22,053 nt of DNA from assembly GCA_029717555.1 (NCBI GenBank), contig JAMDHS010000153.1, positions 1 to 22,053 of the forward strand. The letters are read 5' to 3'. The notes under the pieces are model-generated. The model was not told the origin of the DNA, did not search any database, and worked only from the letters and a program-made list of their open reading frames with translations. Position numbers and translations under genes: made by a program. Source of the DNA: Peribolospora baueri (taxonomy: Eukaryota > Basidiomycota > Peribolosporomycetes > Peribolosporales > Peribolosporaceae). Of the stretch, positions 22,013 to 22,053 are shown in pieces. How positions within the stretch are numbered: the stretch's first letter is position 1; each line of letters starts with the position of its first letter.

Positions 22013-22053
<41 letters not shown>
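22013..22053. repeat. Poly-T homopolymer, 41 nt, at the right edge
   Basis: Forty-one T residues end the window, the mirror of the 41 A residues at the left edge. The bases next to the two runs do not match each other, so this is not a larger terminal inverted repeat. Confidence 0.9.

Larger units (their letters stand above)
21047..22053. other. Promoter region of the DAHP synthase gene and gene-free right end
   Basis: No coding exon or RNA gene is recognised. The minus-strand leader (21047-21150) is pyrimidine-rich. Beyond the TATA-like site and an inverted repeat at 21281-21301 the sequence holds short CCTG repeats (21211-21235) and purine-rich simple sequence. It ends with the poly-T run. 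Part of a neighbouring gene's flank may lie at the far right but nothing shows it. Confidence 0.6.

Overview
The window looks like a piece of an intron-dense, GC-rich basidiomycete genome. Six protein-coding genes can be supported. Four are clear orthologues of conserved fungal genes, and their exons join in frame through short GT-AG introns, mostly 79-200 nt, often with GTGAGT-type donors. High intron density plus GC richness fits Pucciniomycotina yeasts such as Microbotryomycetes better than intron-poor Ustilaginomycotina, but that placement is an inference. I see no tRNA, rRNA, transposase, reverse transcriptase, integrase or viral gene.

Layout, left to right. 1-562: simple repeats and a poly-A edge. 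563-1565 (-): a secreted double-psi beta-barrel (RlpA/expansin-like) protein with one intron, a Kex2-type site and a long Ala/Ser-rich tail. 1566-3731: gene-free, microsatellite-rich, with a G22 run. 3732-7478 (-): a very large low-complexity protein with a C-terminal coiled coil, probably with a short last exon behind an intron. 7479-9541: gene-free, with tetra- and pentanucleotide arrays. 9542-11285 (-): a Mak32-like PfkB-fold protein, 5 exons. 11484-14496 (+): a Sir2/SIRT1-type NAD-dependent deacetylase, 11 exons, sharing a 198-bp head-to-head promoter region with the Mak32-like gene. 14620-17385 (-): the TFIIH kinase CDK7/Kin28, 8 exons, tail-to-tail with SIR2. 17386-18608: no recognised gene. 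18609-21046 (-): a class I DAHP synthase (first step of the shikimate pathway), 10 exons. 21047-22053: its promoter region and then nothing recognised, ending in a poly-T run.

The genes do not form a pathway or cluster: SIR2 (chromatin), KIN28 (transcription and CTD phosphorylation), DAHP synthase (aromatic amino acids) and the Mak32-like protein look like ordinary core-genome neighbours. The most notable biology is in the DAHP synthase gene. An 8-nt microexon encodes the PEP-binding arginine, the serine tied to feedback inhibition in E. coli AroG and yeast Aro4 is a proline, and there is a 90-residue Asn-Gly-rich tail beyond the catalytic barrel. Several segments also read more like bacterial AroG than yeast Aro3/Aro4. 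No new multi-gene system was found. Exon coordinates were worked out by hand from splice signals and protein-family conservation.
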